Translations under genes and position numbers: made by a program | NCBI GenBank assembly: GCA_003255065.1 | Contig: QAOA01002682.1 | Coordinates: 16,787-80,786, forward strand | DNA from: Cercis canadensis | Taxonomy: Eukaryota > Streptophyta > Magnoliopsida > Fabales > Fabaceae | Direction of reading: 5' to 3' | DNA: 64,000 bases | Notes under the pieces: generated by a model | The model's input: only the letters and a program-made list of their open reading frames with translations | What the model was told of the DNA's origin: nothing | The model's database searches: none | In this document: positions 23,815-35,209 of the stretch, in pieces | Numbering within the stretch: position 1 is the first letter of the stretch | How the letters are laid out: each line of letters begins with the position of its first letter

Positions 23815-24470
23815 AGTTTAGGGGTTAGGGTTTAGTGATTTAGAGATTCAGGGTTTAGTGATTTAGAGATTCAGGATTTAGTGATTTAGGGGTTTAGGGT
23901 TTAGTGATTTATGTGTTTAGAGTTTAGGGTTTAGGTTTAGTGATTTAAGGGTTTAGGCTTTAAGGTTTGGAGTTAAGGGATTAGAGTTTAGTGATTTAGG
24001 GGTTTAGGGTTTTGGGTTTTGGGGTTAAGGGATTAGGGTTTAGTAATTTAAGGATTTAGATTTTAGGGTTTGGGGTTAAAATTTAATGATTTAGGGGTTT
24101 AGGATTTAGGGTTTCTGGGTTAGGGTTTAGTGATTAAGAGTTTAGAGTTTGAGATTTAAGGGTTAGGATTTAGGATTTGTGATTTAGGGTTTAGTGATTT
24201 AGGGGTTATGTGTTTAGGGTTTGTTAAATTTTGTTATTTCACCTATTGCTGCATAATTTTACCTTGTACAACTATGTAATTGTGTGAAATTTTGAATTCC
24301 TGAATTGTTCTAGTTTTAAGGAAGACTTTGCCAAAGTTTTGGTAGGGGTCTAGGGGTTTAGGGTTATGGTTAGAGGTTTAGGATTTAGGATCTAAGGTAT
24401 GTGGTCTAGAGTTTAGGGATTAAGGATTTATAGTTAGGGTTTATAGCTTAGGGTTTGCTATTTTATTGGA
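23815..24470 (+). repeat. Degenerate TTTAGGG-like tract inside the CACTA element
   Basis: A unit of roughly TTTAGTGATTTAGGGGTTTAGGG is repeated with variation from 23815 to about 24230 and resumes at about 24350-24460. It precedes the start of the transposon gene and may be an intron or leader. It resembles the tract at 4246-5960 in an unrelated element. Confidence 0.85.
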
Positions 24471-24509
24471 TTAATTATTTATTGCTTGATATTTAAATTG
24501 TATGATAGA

Positions 24510-26076
24510 TGTCAGACCATCCACGACATTCATCTCCAGTAGTTGTGCCCTCTAGGAGGGGACAAAGGGAAGGCTTTGCTTGGCCTTCTCAGACCAAGCT
24601 AGCATTGCCTTTGTTTATGTCGACCCCGGGGTTGGTGTGCGTACTGTCACCCATTGCGACGTATGAGGGGTTAGGAATTGCCACCCCATGCAGTGCATCG
24701 TCGACCACTGAATGGTCATTTCATGCCAGTCCGACCATGTCGAACTCACCATCGCTAGAGCAGCTAATGGTCACTTGTGGATCATTTCACACGGGAAGAA
24801 TGAGTAAGTTAATTATAATAATTGGCTTAGTAATTTTTTTGAGTTTATAGTTTATTATTTTCGTACCGATAACAATTTATTCTTTTTGTACAACTTTCTT
24901 CCTTCTAAGGAGTTTGTCCACTATCTTTTAACTATCTATAAGTTGAAATATGAAGACTTGTAGCTAGACTTCACCTTTGTTCCTGATGAGATGAAGGACT
25001 TGTAGTGGGCCGAGTTTAAGGTAATTAGACTTATATTACTTTTAATATTTAATAAAAGTAGCTTCATTTTAATGTTTACTAACATTATCTTCTACTTTTT
25101 AATGCAGATGAAATGTATTTGAGACCCACAGTATGAAAACTAGATTCATAAAATCTGGCTTTCAAAGTGCAGTGTTAACATTCGATCCTCATTCTAAGAC
25201 ATTAGGATTGGGAAGACAAAGGGCAAATGACTGAGCCCTAATGTCTTGGACGCCCTAAGATCGAAATGGGCATCCTCTTAATACAAGGTGGTATCTAAGT
25301 AGAATAAGAAGAACCGGTCATTGGATCAAGGCAAGTGTGATCACAACGACGATTCAATAACCGACTCTGAACACAAACGAAGACTGATAAGTTATTGATT
25401 TAATAACGTAGTTTAATTTTAGAGATGTTATAAAGTTATGTTAATTGATGTTTACTAATGGTTGAAGTTTTTGCAGGTGAAGGAGTTGGGAGTGAGCCCA
25501 ACACACTAGAGGTATTTTGTCACCTCCAGTACAGTTCCAGCAAGGGCTGGGTCAATCCATGGGCTCCATCTACTTATGCAAGTATTGTTGAAGTTCATTA
25601 CTCTTTATTTCAATTAATTATATGTATGTATTCCATACTAACGTACTACTTTTATCTATGCAGGCTGAGTTTGAGAGGTGCCAATTTGAGAGCCAGGCCT
25701 AGTCCTTTTTTTGTGTGTGTTAATGACATCAAATTATGGCTTGATGTCTTCAGTGGTAAGAACAAGAAGGGTCTGGTTTATGTCATGGGCTTTGAGGTCA
25801 ATGTGTGTGGACCCAGCCCAACCACAGGCTACATAGTCCTCCAAGCAGTTAGATTCTCGCCTATTGGAGATGATGTTGCAGGGGGCCACCTTGACGCAGC
25901 GGGTCCAAGAGCTGGAAAGCATCAACACAGTGGTGCAAGTTTTTAGAGCTTCCGACTCGTCCACAGAGGACTTCGTTGCAATGTTGGCTCATCTTTTGTA
26001 GCGAAGTTAAGGTGTGCCATCCGTTGTGGCCCCACAGCCCCCAACTAACGATGATGATGATGAGTCGAGAACTTGA
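24510..26076 (+). pseudogene. CACTA Transposase_24-like gene, broken
   Basis: A first exon starts at ATG 24510 (MSDHPRHSSPVVVPSRRGQR), a Ser/Pro/Arg-rich N-terminus. Degraded middle exons follow, with stop codons near 24960 and 25005. Around 25225-25330 a stretch reads like SPNVLDALRSKWASS and NKKNRSLDQGK, matching the conserved core of the plant Ptta/En/Spm Transposase_24 family (PF03004). A further exon (about 25473-25580) reads GVGSEPNTLEVFCHLQYSS then WVNPWAPSTY, another family signature. It continues after a short intron at about 25664 with AEFERCQFESQA and a stop. The 25730-25960 region keeps a KLWLDVFSGKNKKGLVYVMG signature and a coiled-coil-like tail. Multiple stops mean it is not functional. 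This family is the accessory protein of CACTA elements, not the DDE transposase. Confidence 0.7.
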
Positions 26077-26568
26077 GAGGAGACGACAACATGGATTATT
26101 AAGGCTTTGCATTGTACATTTATTTTTATTTTCTTATTGTAATTAAATTTGAATAATATATTTTATTTTTTTTTCTATTTGATTTATCTCATTTTTATTT
26201 TTACATATCTTGCATTTCATTAAAATTAATAATTAATTTTAAGACAAAAAAAACCTGTTTCTCATGAAATGTCTCTCAGATTGGTGGTCGAGAGACATTT
26301 CTCACGGACCAAAGTATGTTAGAAAATCCACGACTTACGCGTGAGACATTCTCACGCCCTACATTTGTGTATCCGTGAGAAAATCATTTTATCACGAGTG
26401 TTTTTCTCACACCGTAGAGTCTGTGAAAATTTTTCGCGACAACGCTGTTTCTCACGGACTTTTTGTCAATTTCTCACGGATTTTGTCTGTAAGAAAAAAC
26501 CTTATGTCTTGTAGTGGTAGGGTTCAATAGTCATACTTGAAGTCATTGCCAAAATACCAAAAAAAATA

Positions 26569-26832
26569 GGGAGCGACTATTTTCATATCATATTTTGCTA
26601 ATGTCAATCTTATTTAATGTCTAAATATATATTAACTAAACTATCCTCATTCAATATAAAAAATTTTACATATTAAATGAGGTATAATATAAGGTAAGAT
26701 TATGCAAATAAATGATATAACTATTTATTAGATTTAGATATTTGTCTTATTTGATGAGGGGTAATTTTATCTATATAATAAGTTTTTAATAAAGAGGATG
26801 TGAAATTAGTAATATCGAAAATAACAATTCCC
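26569..26832 (-). repeat. MITE with GGGA...TCCC inverted ends
   Basis: The left end GGGAGCGACTATTTTCATAT pairs imperfectly with the right end ATATCGAAAATAACAATTCCC. The interior matches the reverse complement of 19997-20236. It lies 50 bp beyond the CACTA element. No coding capacity. Confidence 0.7.
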
Positions 26833-27120
26833 AAAAAATATGATTATATTATGGTATAACATGATAACAACATCTTTACTTATGGTGCATATTTTGATTT
26901 ATGTTTTCATTTGTGATTAGTCAATGGGAGATAAATATAGAAAAGAAAAATTTAGTCTATTAAAAATACTTAGTGCATGATAAAACTTTTTAGTTAGATT
27001 GATACAACTAAACTTTTCAATTAGGGGAATGAGAAATTGAACATAAGACTTTAATTTTTTTTGGGAGATTCCTAACTCAATTATGTTGTATATACTTATA
27101 TTATTAAGCATACTTATTCA
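26833..27120. other. AT-rich spacer, no gene seen
   Basis: No feature is recognised before the LINE begins. Confidence 0.5.
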
Positions 27121-29658
27121 ATTCCAAGGTTTTAGCTAATAGATTGAAACCCATCCTTTCGGATGTGATTTCTTTGAATCAAAGCGCTTTTGTTCTAAAT
27201 CGCCAAATTTCTGATAATGTGATGATTGCTTACGAGCTTACGCATGCTCTAAAGGCTAAGCGCACGGGTAAGGAGGGTTTCTTGGCTCTGAAGCTTGATA
27301 TGAGCAAGGCTTATGATCACGTAGAATGGGGGTTTGTGGAGGCTATGTTGCGTAAGTTAGGTTTTGCAGAAAGATGGGTTACTTTTATTATGGCTTGTAT
27401 TAACTCAGTGTCTTACTCAGTTATCCTTAATGGTGTCCAGCATGGTCTTATTCTTCTAGAAAGAAGGCTTCACCAAGGTGATCCGCTCTCTCCCTATCTT
27501 TTTTTGATATGTGCGGAGGGCTTGAGTGCTCTTTTGAAAGATGCTGAGAATAATGGTGCTATTTCAAGGGTTAGTATTTGTAGGGGGGCTCCTACTGTTT
27601 CCCATATATTTTTTGCAGATGACAGTTTAATTTTTTCAAGAGCATCGATTGGAGAGAGCATTGAGATTAAAAGAATGCTGATTGAATTTGAAGGATGTTC
27701 TGGGCAACAAATAAATCTCCAAAAGTAAGGGATTTATTTTAGCCCAAGTTGCAGGGATGTGGATAAGGGGGCTATTATGCACATCTTAGGGGTATCTAAT
27801 GTAGCATTCAATGAAAAGTACTTGGGGCTTCCAACCATGGTGGGGCGGTGTAAGAATGAGGCTTTTCAACTTTTGAAAGAAAGGGTGTGGAAAAGACTTC
27901 AGGGGTGGCGGGAAAAACTTCTATCTAAGGCAGGTAAGGAGATTCTGATTAATGTCATTGCTCTGTCTATTCCTACTTACACGATGAGTTGTTTTCGCCT
28001 GTCAAAGTCTTTGTGTCATGAGCTTAATCAACTTATGGCTAAATTTTGGTGGGGAAACAATTCGAATACAATCAAGATGCATTGGATTAGCTGGGAAAAG
28101 TTAGCCATCCCAAAGAAATATGGTGGCTTAGGTTTCAGGAATTTGGAGGAGTTTAATGTGGCGATGTTGGCTAAGCAGGGTTGGCGGCTCTTGCAGAACC
28201 CGGATTCTCTCCTCGCCACCATTCTTAAAGCAAGGTATTTTCCAAATGGTTCTTTACTTGAAGCACCTCTTGGTTGCCACCCATCTTACACTTGGAGAAG
28301 TATCCGGGCTGGTTTCCCAATTTTGAAGCAGTATTTGCTGTTTCATATTGGAGATGGTGAACGTGTTGTGATAGGTACAGACCCTTGGCTTCCACAAACC
28401 AAGGACGGTATGATCCATTCCATCTTACCTGATCCCCTAGCTCATTGTCAAGTGAAGGAGCTCTTTCTGGCTAACAGTACTCGGTGGAATGTCTCTATGA
28501 TTTATGACCTTTTTGATGAAGCTGAAGCTCGCGTGATATGTGGCATCCCCCTCAGTCATAGAAGTCAGATTGATAGCAGGTTTTGGAAGCTTTCTAAGAA
28601 TGGAGTTTTCTCTATTAAAACAGCATACCAAGCATTAATAAAAGAGCGACATCAGGGTGTCAAATCTGATCTTCAAACTGTTTGGAAAAAGATTTGAAAA
28701 CTCAAAATCCCGAACAAATATCATTTCTTTCTATGGCGTTGTTGCAAATGTATTTTACCTACCACTTGTGCTCTAACTAACTGGGGCTTAAGTATTCCAA
28801 ATGTGTGTCCGTAGTGCCAAGATGCTCCAGAGTCCATCCTACATGCTTTCTTCCTTTGCCTAGATGTACATGGGGTTTGGGCAGCCACGGATTTGGTTGT
28901 TGGTTCTGAGTGTAACTTGGATGCCTTTTTTATGGACTGGTTTAGTCAAGTGTGCATGGGATGGGCAGATGAGAAGATTGCTAAAATGACTCTGGTGTGC
29001 TATAAGCTTTGGAACAGGCAAAATGATTCTCGCTTGGGCAAGCCACGGACCTCTGTGGCGTCGGTTTGGAGCAATACGTTGACCCTTTGGGAAGAGACAG
29101 GAGGTTATCTTTCGTCCCAGTCAAGAGGTGGAGTTGAAAGTGTGGTTAAATGGGAGAAACCAGTGGCTCCCTATTTCAAGCTGAATGTGGATGCTTCTTT
29201 TTAGAGTATTGGCAGGGGCAGTATTGGTGGAGTTGTTCGGGATCATGCAGGTCAGTTCATTGCTGCTTGGGCTATTCCTATGGAGGGGTTCAATTCTATG
29301 GAAGTGCTTGAGGCATTGGCATGTAGGGAAGGGATTCGGAAAGCTCTAGAGATGGGGTTAAGGGATCTATGTATTGAAGGGGATGCGCAAAGCATTATGT
29401 TGGCTCTGAAGCATAAAAACCGAGATTTGTCTCCTCTGGGATTGATTTTAGACGACATGCTGGATCTTTGTTATGGTTTATGTGCATGGTTTTTCAATTG
29501 GGTACTGAGGTATGCTAACAGAGCTGCTGACTTGTTTCTGTTTTTGCTTCTACTGCAAGTTCTCTGTTTACTTGGTGTGATTTTCCACCAAGCTGTCTTG
29601 TAGACGTGTTGGTCTCAGATCTTTAATAATATTCTATCTTCTTATAAAAAAAAAAAAA
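27121..29658 (+). mobile_element. L1-type LINE, 5'-truncated, with poly(A) tail
   Basis: The element begins abruptly inside the reverse transcriptase domain near 27121 and ends in 13 A residues at 29646-29658. The 5' truncation plus poly(A) tail is the normal outcome of target-primed reverse transcription. The endonuclease and ORF1 are missing. CAATT occurs just before the 5' edge and just after the tail, a possible but weak target duplication. It lies about 600 bp from the CACTA element. Confidence 0.88.
27126..29600 (+). pseudogene. LINE reverse transcriptase / zinc-binding / RNase H remnant
   Basis: The plus-strand frame reads through RT motifs LKLDMSKAYDHVEW (about 27291-27332), a HQGDPLSPYLFLICAEGLS block (about 27470) and the catalytic FFADDSLIF (about 27609). 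A stop (TAA) at about 27726 interrupts an INLQKSG motif. The reading resumes with the RT C-terminal region (KYLGLPTMVG, WWGNNSNTIKMHWISWEKL) and reaches a TGA at 28696 in the zinc-binding zf-RVT region. Further stops follow near 28815 and 29202. The last part (about 29178-29560) is an RNase H domain of the plant LINE type, with VDASF, an EALACREG stretch and CIEGDAQS carrying the acidic residues. At least four in-frame stops make it a non-autonomous fossil. Confidence 0.85.
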
Positions 29659-29659
29659 C

Positions 29660-30163
29660 AATTTTAGTCCCTCTTTTTGAATTTGGTATCTCTAGTTGCA
29701 GTTTTAACAAGTTTGTCTCTATAATTTCTAAATTCGAACAATTTAGTCTCTCCCTCCCTCAATTAACCACCAAATAGACGACACTAACAAGTGATGATGT
29801 GACATTATGTCATCAGCCACGCTATCACATGTTAGTGCTATATCATTATACTTATAGTCACATCAACACAATCTATCAAGGTAAGTAATAACCCATAGAA
29901 AAGGAGATGAATGAAATTACTTTAAAGAGTTTGTTATTCTCCTTTACCCATATGAATTGAGTAAAAACAAAAAAAAAAATATTAGAAATTTGAAAAAAGA
30001 ACGAATTATACTCTATATAAGTGAGGTAGGATAAAGTCCTCCTAAATAAATTATACTAGTAGTCTAGTACTACAATAGGGATGAAATTGTCAAAATTGAA
30101 ACTAAAGGGAGTAAATTAAAACTTTTGAAAAATTAGATACACCAAAATTATAATTAACCCAAA
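29660..30163. repeat. Possible decayed inverted repeat 5' of the OTU gene
   Basis: The left part (CAATTTTAGTCCCTCTTTTT...) and the right part (ACACCAAAATTATAATTAACCC) are weakly complementary and resemble the TAATT...TTTTGGTCCC class of MITE ends. The LINE tail abuts the left side, so the LINE may have inserted into this repeat. The central part (about 29780-29870) has GTGATGATGTGACATTATG and related alternating strings. Confidence 0.35.
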
Positions 30164-30282
30164 TTTATATTCATGTTCTCGTTTGGGTGAATATCCAGCT
30201 ACCTTATCTACTGCTTGTGAAGTTGCATTTTGGTTCTGCCCCTCATCCTTCTACGGCATCCCATTTTTACTTGTTACATTTC

Positions 30283-33200
30283 ATGGCGGACAACCTTTTC
30301 AATGGTAATTTCAGAGCTTTCTGCCTCTATTATTCTCTTTGTTTCTGTCATTTTCTCAGCAAACATACAGAGATTGTGGACAAAACCTCTTTGCTTGCTA
30401 CTTGCTAGTTTTAATATTCTTCCATTGTTGTTTCATTTTGTTTGACATTTGCAGAGGTTATTCTTGAGCAGCTGAGAAATGGGTCTGCAAAATTTGAACT
30501 TGTCTCTTCGCCGGTTCATTCGGTTGCTGCTCCGAACTGGAAGACACCCTTCTTCTCAGACAATAGCAGTCACTTTTTTGCTAGAATTGGGTCATCGTTG
30601 TAAGTCTTTTTATTTTATTTTTTCACTTTTCTTTTGCTTTTTCTGGAATTTTATTTTCAAAGTTTGTATTTATTTATTTTTTTTCATTATGACCAGTTTA
30701 GTATCTCCCATTTGTGTCTTTATAGTGGAGGACAATCACCCGCAATGAAGAAAGTTGAACGCTTTTCAGTAGAGAAGGTTACTGGGGATGGGCGTTGTTT
30801 ATTTCGTGCATTGGTATAATCTCTATTGCTCTTTGCTTTAATCACTTTTTTGGCTTCTTGTTGATTTGATATTTTTGTTCTTTGCTTTCATCACTTACTG
30901 GTGGAGTCGTTTTTGTGTTTCAAGTTCTATTAACCCTTAAAATTTCAAAATTTTAAAGACCTATGTAATGTGTTGTTACTTACCTGAAAAGTGTCGTGAG
31001 TTGAGGCTATACTTCTCTGTCTGAAAAAAATAACAACAGAGCTAAGTAGCTAAGTACAAATCTGTCAAGTAGCATTTTGAAATTTCTACTGATGCTTGTA
31101 AGTCTTAGTAATACACCAACTAATCTTGTGATGAAACACATGCCTATTAGTTTTGAAATTTGAGCCTGGGTAGTTGACCTCACGAATTTCGGATCAAACC
31201 TGAGCAATGTTCAAAACTTCAAAATGCTGTGTGCTTGGGCAATCAAGTAGAAAAAGCTTGTAAACAGTGAGGAAAAAATGGAGCAATGGGAGAGCAAGGT
31301 AACTTTGATAATGGTAGCTGGGTCGTTCATACTAAGTTTGAGGCTGCTGATGATGGGTTCTTATGACCGAGACTAGAGACTAGTTTGCTTTTCTTTTGTT
31401 CAAGACCTTTCTATGTCATCACTAGACTTTAACATTTTGATATGCTGATCCGTGACTTTTGAGACATGACATTTACAAACCTCTTTAGAATTAGTAACTT
31501 CTATTAAAAATTATCAATGTAGACTGGTGCAGATTAATATGGGTTAGCCTTGAGAATAGTGTATGTATAACATCATGTGGAATCTTAAAATTTCCTAGAG
31601 TGGTGGATTTTGATGGCACTGTATCATAAAAAGTATTGAGATAAACATTTCCTTCGGCCTAACTTTCTGATCAATGAATTTAGGTCAAAGGAATGGCTTA
31701 CAACAAGGGAATAGCTCTTAATCCATGCGAGGAGAGAGAAAATGCAGGTATGCTGATGCACAGACAGAAGGACATGGATACAGATTCAGCTTTTTGTTGC
31801 TTTCGAATTAGTTACAGATGTATATTATGTATTGTGCTTAGGTGTAATAACTAAAGCCAATTCTGCTATTAAGCTGAGCTGTTTATTCTTTCCTTTTCAT
31901 TTTATGTTCTTTTTCTTTTCTAAATGTTCATCTGGTGAATGATAGCACAGATGAATTAAGATTAGCAGTGAAAGAGGTCCTATGTCAAAATAATGGAGAA
32001 CGTAATCAATATGAAGAAGCCCTGATTGCTATCACGGTTGATGAGCCTCTAAAACGGTATGCTTTTCTTTTTGCAAGTTTCTGAAGCAATAACAAAAGAT
32101 TTGAGATCATAGTGTTTCCTTTAGCGTGTAGTTACTGTTGGAATTACTCAAACATGATTATATGTATTATTTTGTAGTTACTGCCAACGCATTGGGCGGC
32201 CTGATTTCTGGGGTGGAGAATCAGAGCTACTGGTTAGTGTTTCTTTTTTTGTTTAATAGTAGAATGCTTATTTGTTAAAATCCTGCAAGCCTTACTTTCT
32301 GTTCACTTTTATACTTTTAAGTTTTAGTGATTCAATGCATTTTAAACTTGAAGTTTATACCAGTTTTTAGTTAAATCTTGCTTTTTGGGTCTTCAAATTT
32401 TTCATAATTTTGTCATGCAAATGTCATTCTATGTTATGGTTATTAGCACTTTTTCTGACATGGAAGATCTCACGTCATGGATGAATTTACTTAAGCCCCA
32501 TTAGCAAAAACTATTTTAATGATGACACTAGAATGACCTCAATTTGATTGTGAGAATTAAATGAACATAGTTGGCCAATAAGAAAGATTTCAGGATAATA
32601 AAGTGCATCTGATACTAGTTTTTGCATCTATGGCTGTTGTGCACTAGATTAATCCATTATGTTTGGCCCAGATGTGATTGCAGCAGGTGCCTTAATCAAG
32701 GACTTCTTTTTTGGCCATATAATCAAGGACTGGAACCTAAAAGTATTTTGGGAGAATTACTCAAAAGGAAGGCTTGTTAACTTTTTCGACCCATAAAGAA
32801 CATTAACCACTTCTTGAACCGAATAACCAAAAATTTTTGAACTGCTTAACAACTTGTTTCCTGTAAGAGTCTTAGAAAATTTGAAGACATCCTTTTCAGT
32901 TGTTCCCCCATATATATATATATATATATTGCAAGGGATGGGAGAATTTGGCTTACATTTTGTCCAATTATAATGAGCTAATTGCATATTTTACTTTTTA
33001 AACATTTAACTTTGGGGAAAAGGGATATTATATTTGCATATTTAGAGGGGAGCTTATGAGGAATATTACCATTGGGAGTTTTAAACACCAGATTTGGATC
33101 TGGTCATGTTACACAACTCATGTCAAGAGGAAATGCTGACATGGCAGTACACTGTCAGTGATTTAGATGAAACATGAGTCATGTATAACATGATTGGATC

Positions 33201-35209
33201 CAAATCCTTAAACACCATTCACCATCACGTAATTTGTTGTGTTTTCTATAATTTGTGATTGGTTTGGGCTCTTGTTGATTGCCCAAAGCCACAAACCTCT
33301 AAATTGAAATTCAGATTCTGACTTTTTTTAGAAAAAGAAATTCGGACACTGACTGATGATCATATTCTTGTAGGTGCTATCAAAGTTGTGTAAGCAGCCA
33401 ATTATTGTTTACATACCAGAGCATGAGGTATGCTTTCAACAACTTGTCTGGTTCTTGCTAGGCTTATGGTCATCTCTTTGGTTTGAAAGCCAAAACTTGT
33501 AACTAGTGCCCCCCTGCTCTCTCTGATATTTTTAGCCATGTTTGATTTGCTTCATGACAGGTTGACAGGTTACTTTTCTTCTAAATGTTACACATGTATG
33601 AACAATACAGGATTACAGATAGATAAAAGTTGTAAACGCTTTTGTATAGCTGATATCCATTTGAGTCTACGAAGAAGGTGAAAATTTAGGTGAAAATTTA
33701 GGTTGAAGGCCTAGTAATGGTTTAGTTTTTGTATTTAACACACCTCCTCATATGAAAGCCCTTTGACCTTGAAGTGTGGAGAAAGCACAATCCGCCAATA
33801 TCTTGTGCTGAAATTGAATTTACTATGTGAATGGTGCAGACAAGGATCTAACTCCTGACTAGTTAGTTAAAAAAGGCTCTAATACCATGTTTAGAACCAA
33901 TTCAACCTAAATGCCTAAGCTATTAGGAGAAGGCCCAAGAAAGGAATTTGATTATTATCTCTAACAGCAAGTAATATAGCTGCTGAAAGTTCTTTAAGAT
34001 GAATGTGGTGTTATAATGAGTTAAATTCTGTGCATCTGATTGCTACTAACTACGAGGTCTCAGTCATTTGAAGATGATTGTGTAATGGTTGAATAAGATG
34101 CCCCTTGGATCTGCATTAAAGAAATTGAGAAGGAGGGAGCTGAGTGCAGGTATACATGCCCTCTTAACCTTCTAGGCAGCAGCAATACTGGGGTTTGTTT
34201 ATTTTATAGCAAATCAGGGTTTTGTGAAGCAAAAGAAAAGAAAGTCTAGGTTTTGATGGGCAAGACAATGGATATTGATTCAGGTTGTAACAAAACTGAA
34301 GGAAAGAGCTTTCAGGGAAGTTATATGGATGTGATCAGTCTCTGCATCAACATACGTATCTACAGAGGGAGAAAGAAACTTGACTCAGAAGCCTTCTGGT
34401 AGTCAAATTAATGTAGACTACATGTCCGATTCTCAACTAAATTAAATCTTTAAGTTAAATGGGAAATATGGGAAAAAGCAAGACTTACTGATCCTGTTAG
34501 ACTAGGGTCATCACTAAAATCATAAAATTTAAGGATAATACTCAAGCAAACTAAAAATCATATTAGAGTCCTAATGACATAAGTAGGACTATGGTTAAAG
34601 CTATATACAACAAAGTATGGAGTATGAAAACAGCCCAAGACTTTTAAATTTAACTAAGCTGCTAAACTATGTGACTTATGTTGGACAATAGGACTTTCTT
34701 AACCAGGCCTTGAGCTTCCTGAGAGGCTGAAATTCATATGAATATCCCATGGCTGCTACATCTGTAGCATTAACTTATGTTTTTGATGCTTCTATTATGA
34801 TACTGTCGCTTGACTAGTGAAGGACTTCCCCAGACCAGGCTTTTCAGATTGATCCTTCTGTATAATGTTTACTACAATTTTCACTTTCTCAATGTCCATT
34901 TGAATATGGGAATTTAGTGCTCTGATTACTTTATTTTATTGCATTTTGATGTTTTATGGAACTCCCAGAATTATATGGCAGCATTTCCTTTGATCTTTAG
35001 GTTCTAAGTTGGTAAGTTTGTTTACTAACATGTGATTACCTCTCTCTATAAACCACCAATTGCAGCATAGAGGGAGTGGCTGGGGATCTGGTTTCATTCC
35101 CATTGCAGAATATGGAAGTGAGTTTAGAAAGGGTTCAAGAAAATGGAAACCCAAAACTATTGTGAGGCTATTATATAGTGGCAAGAACCATTATGATCTT
35201 CTGGTCTGA
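30283..35209 (+). CDS. OTU3: OTU-domain cysteine protease (deubiquitinase)
   Basis: Eight coding exons with GT-AG borders read in phase: 30283-30304, 30455-30599, 30726-30813, 31684-31747, 31951-32056, 32178-32232, 33374-33427 and 35066-35209, giving 225 residues. The OTU signature VTGDGRCLFRAL (residues 74-85) supplies Asp77 and the catalytic Cys80. NHYDLLV at the C-terminus supplies the catalytic His220. WGGESELL and KQPIIVYIPEHE between them are standard OTU core strands. OTU enzymes cleave ubiquitin from substrates or chains. The N-terminus (EVILEQLRNGSAKFELVSSP) matches my memory of the Arabidopsis OTU3 group, so the symbol is inferred from that and from gene order. The start is the only ATG that gives this N-terminus. 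Introns 6 and 7 are long; intron 6 holds a MITE. No defect is seen. Confidence 0.9.
32911..32930. repeat. (TA)n microsatellite in OTU intron 6
   Basis: A run of about ten TA dinucleotides. Confidence 0.9.
33091..33207. repeat. MITE in OTU intron 6 with 10-bp direct repeat
   Basis: GATTTGGATCTGGTCATGTT at the left end pairs with AACATGATTGGATCCAAATCC at the right end. TTAAACACCA flanks both sides (33081-33090 and 33208-33217). It is a shorter relative of the MITE at 12508-12687, with the same GGTCATGT and ACTCATG core. It lies well away from both splice sites. Confidence 0.8.
33428..35065 (+). other. Long intron 7 of the OTU gene
   Basis: This 1638-nt intron contains a stretch near 33690-33960 (CTCTAATACCATGTTTAGAA and neighbouring text on tRNA-Met-primer-like TACCATG wording) that looks like a fragment of a dispersed LTR-derived repeat. 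No open gene is seen inside it. Confidence 0.45.

Larger units (their letters stand above)
23065..26516 (+). mobile_element. CACTA (En/Spm) DNA transposon, 3452 bp, decayed
   Basis: The right end is TCTTGTAGTG, the exact complement of the canonical CACTACAAGA terminus. The left end, CAATACACGAAAAA, is the same terminus with two changes. A 3-bp duplication GTA, the length CACTA elements make, flanks both ends (23062-23064 and 26517-26519). Subterminal DNA at both ends (about 23070-23400 and 26255-26500) is dense with TTCTCACGGA/TCCGTGAGAA variants, the usual transposase-binding arrangement. The interior has one Transposase_24-type gene remnant and a TTTAGGG-like tract, but no sign of the larger TNP2-type transposase, so this is a non-autonomous derivative. 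Confidence 0.9.

Noticed and set aside
24350-24470. TTTAGGG-like repeats as gene-coding Val/Gly/Leu peptides
   Set aside because: Frames are broken constantly and the pattern is nucleotide-level repetition.
27126-29600. Functional LINE reverse transcriptase gene
   Set aside because: The 5' part is missing and at least four stops interrupt the frame.
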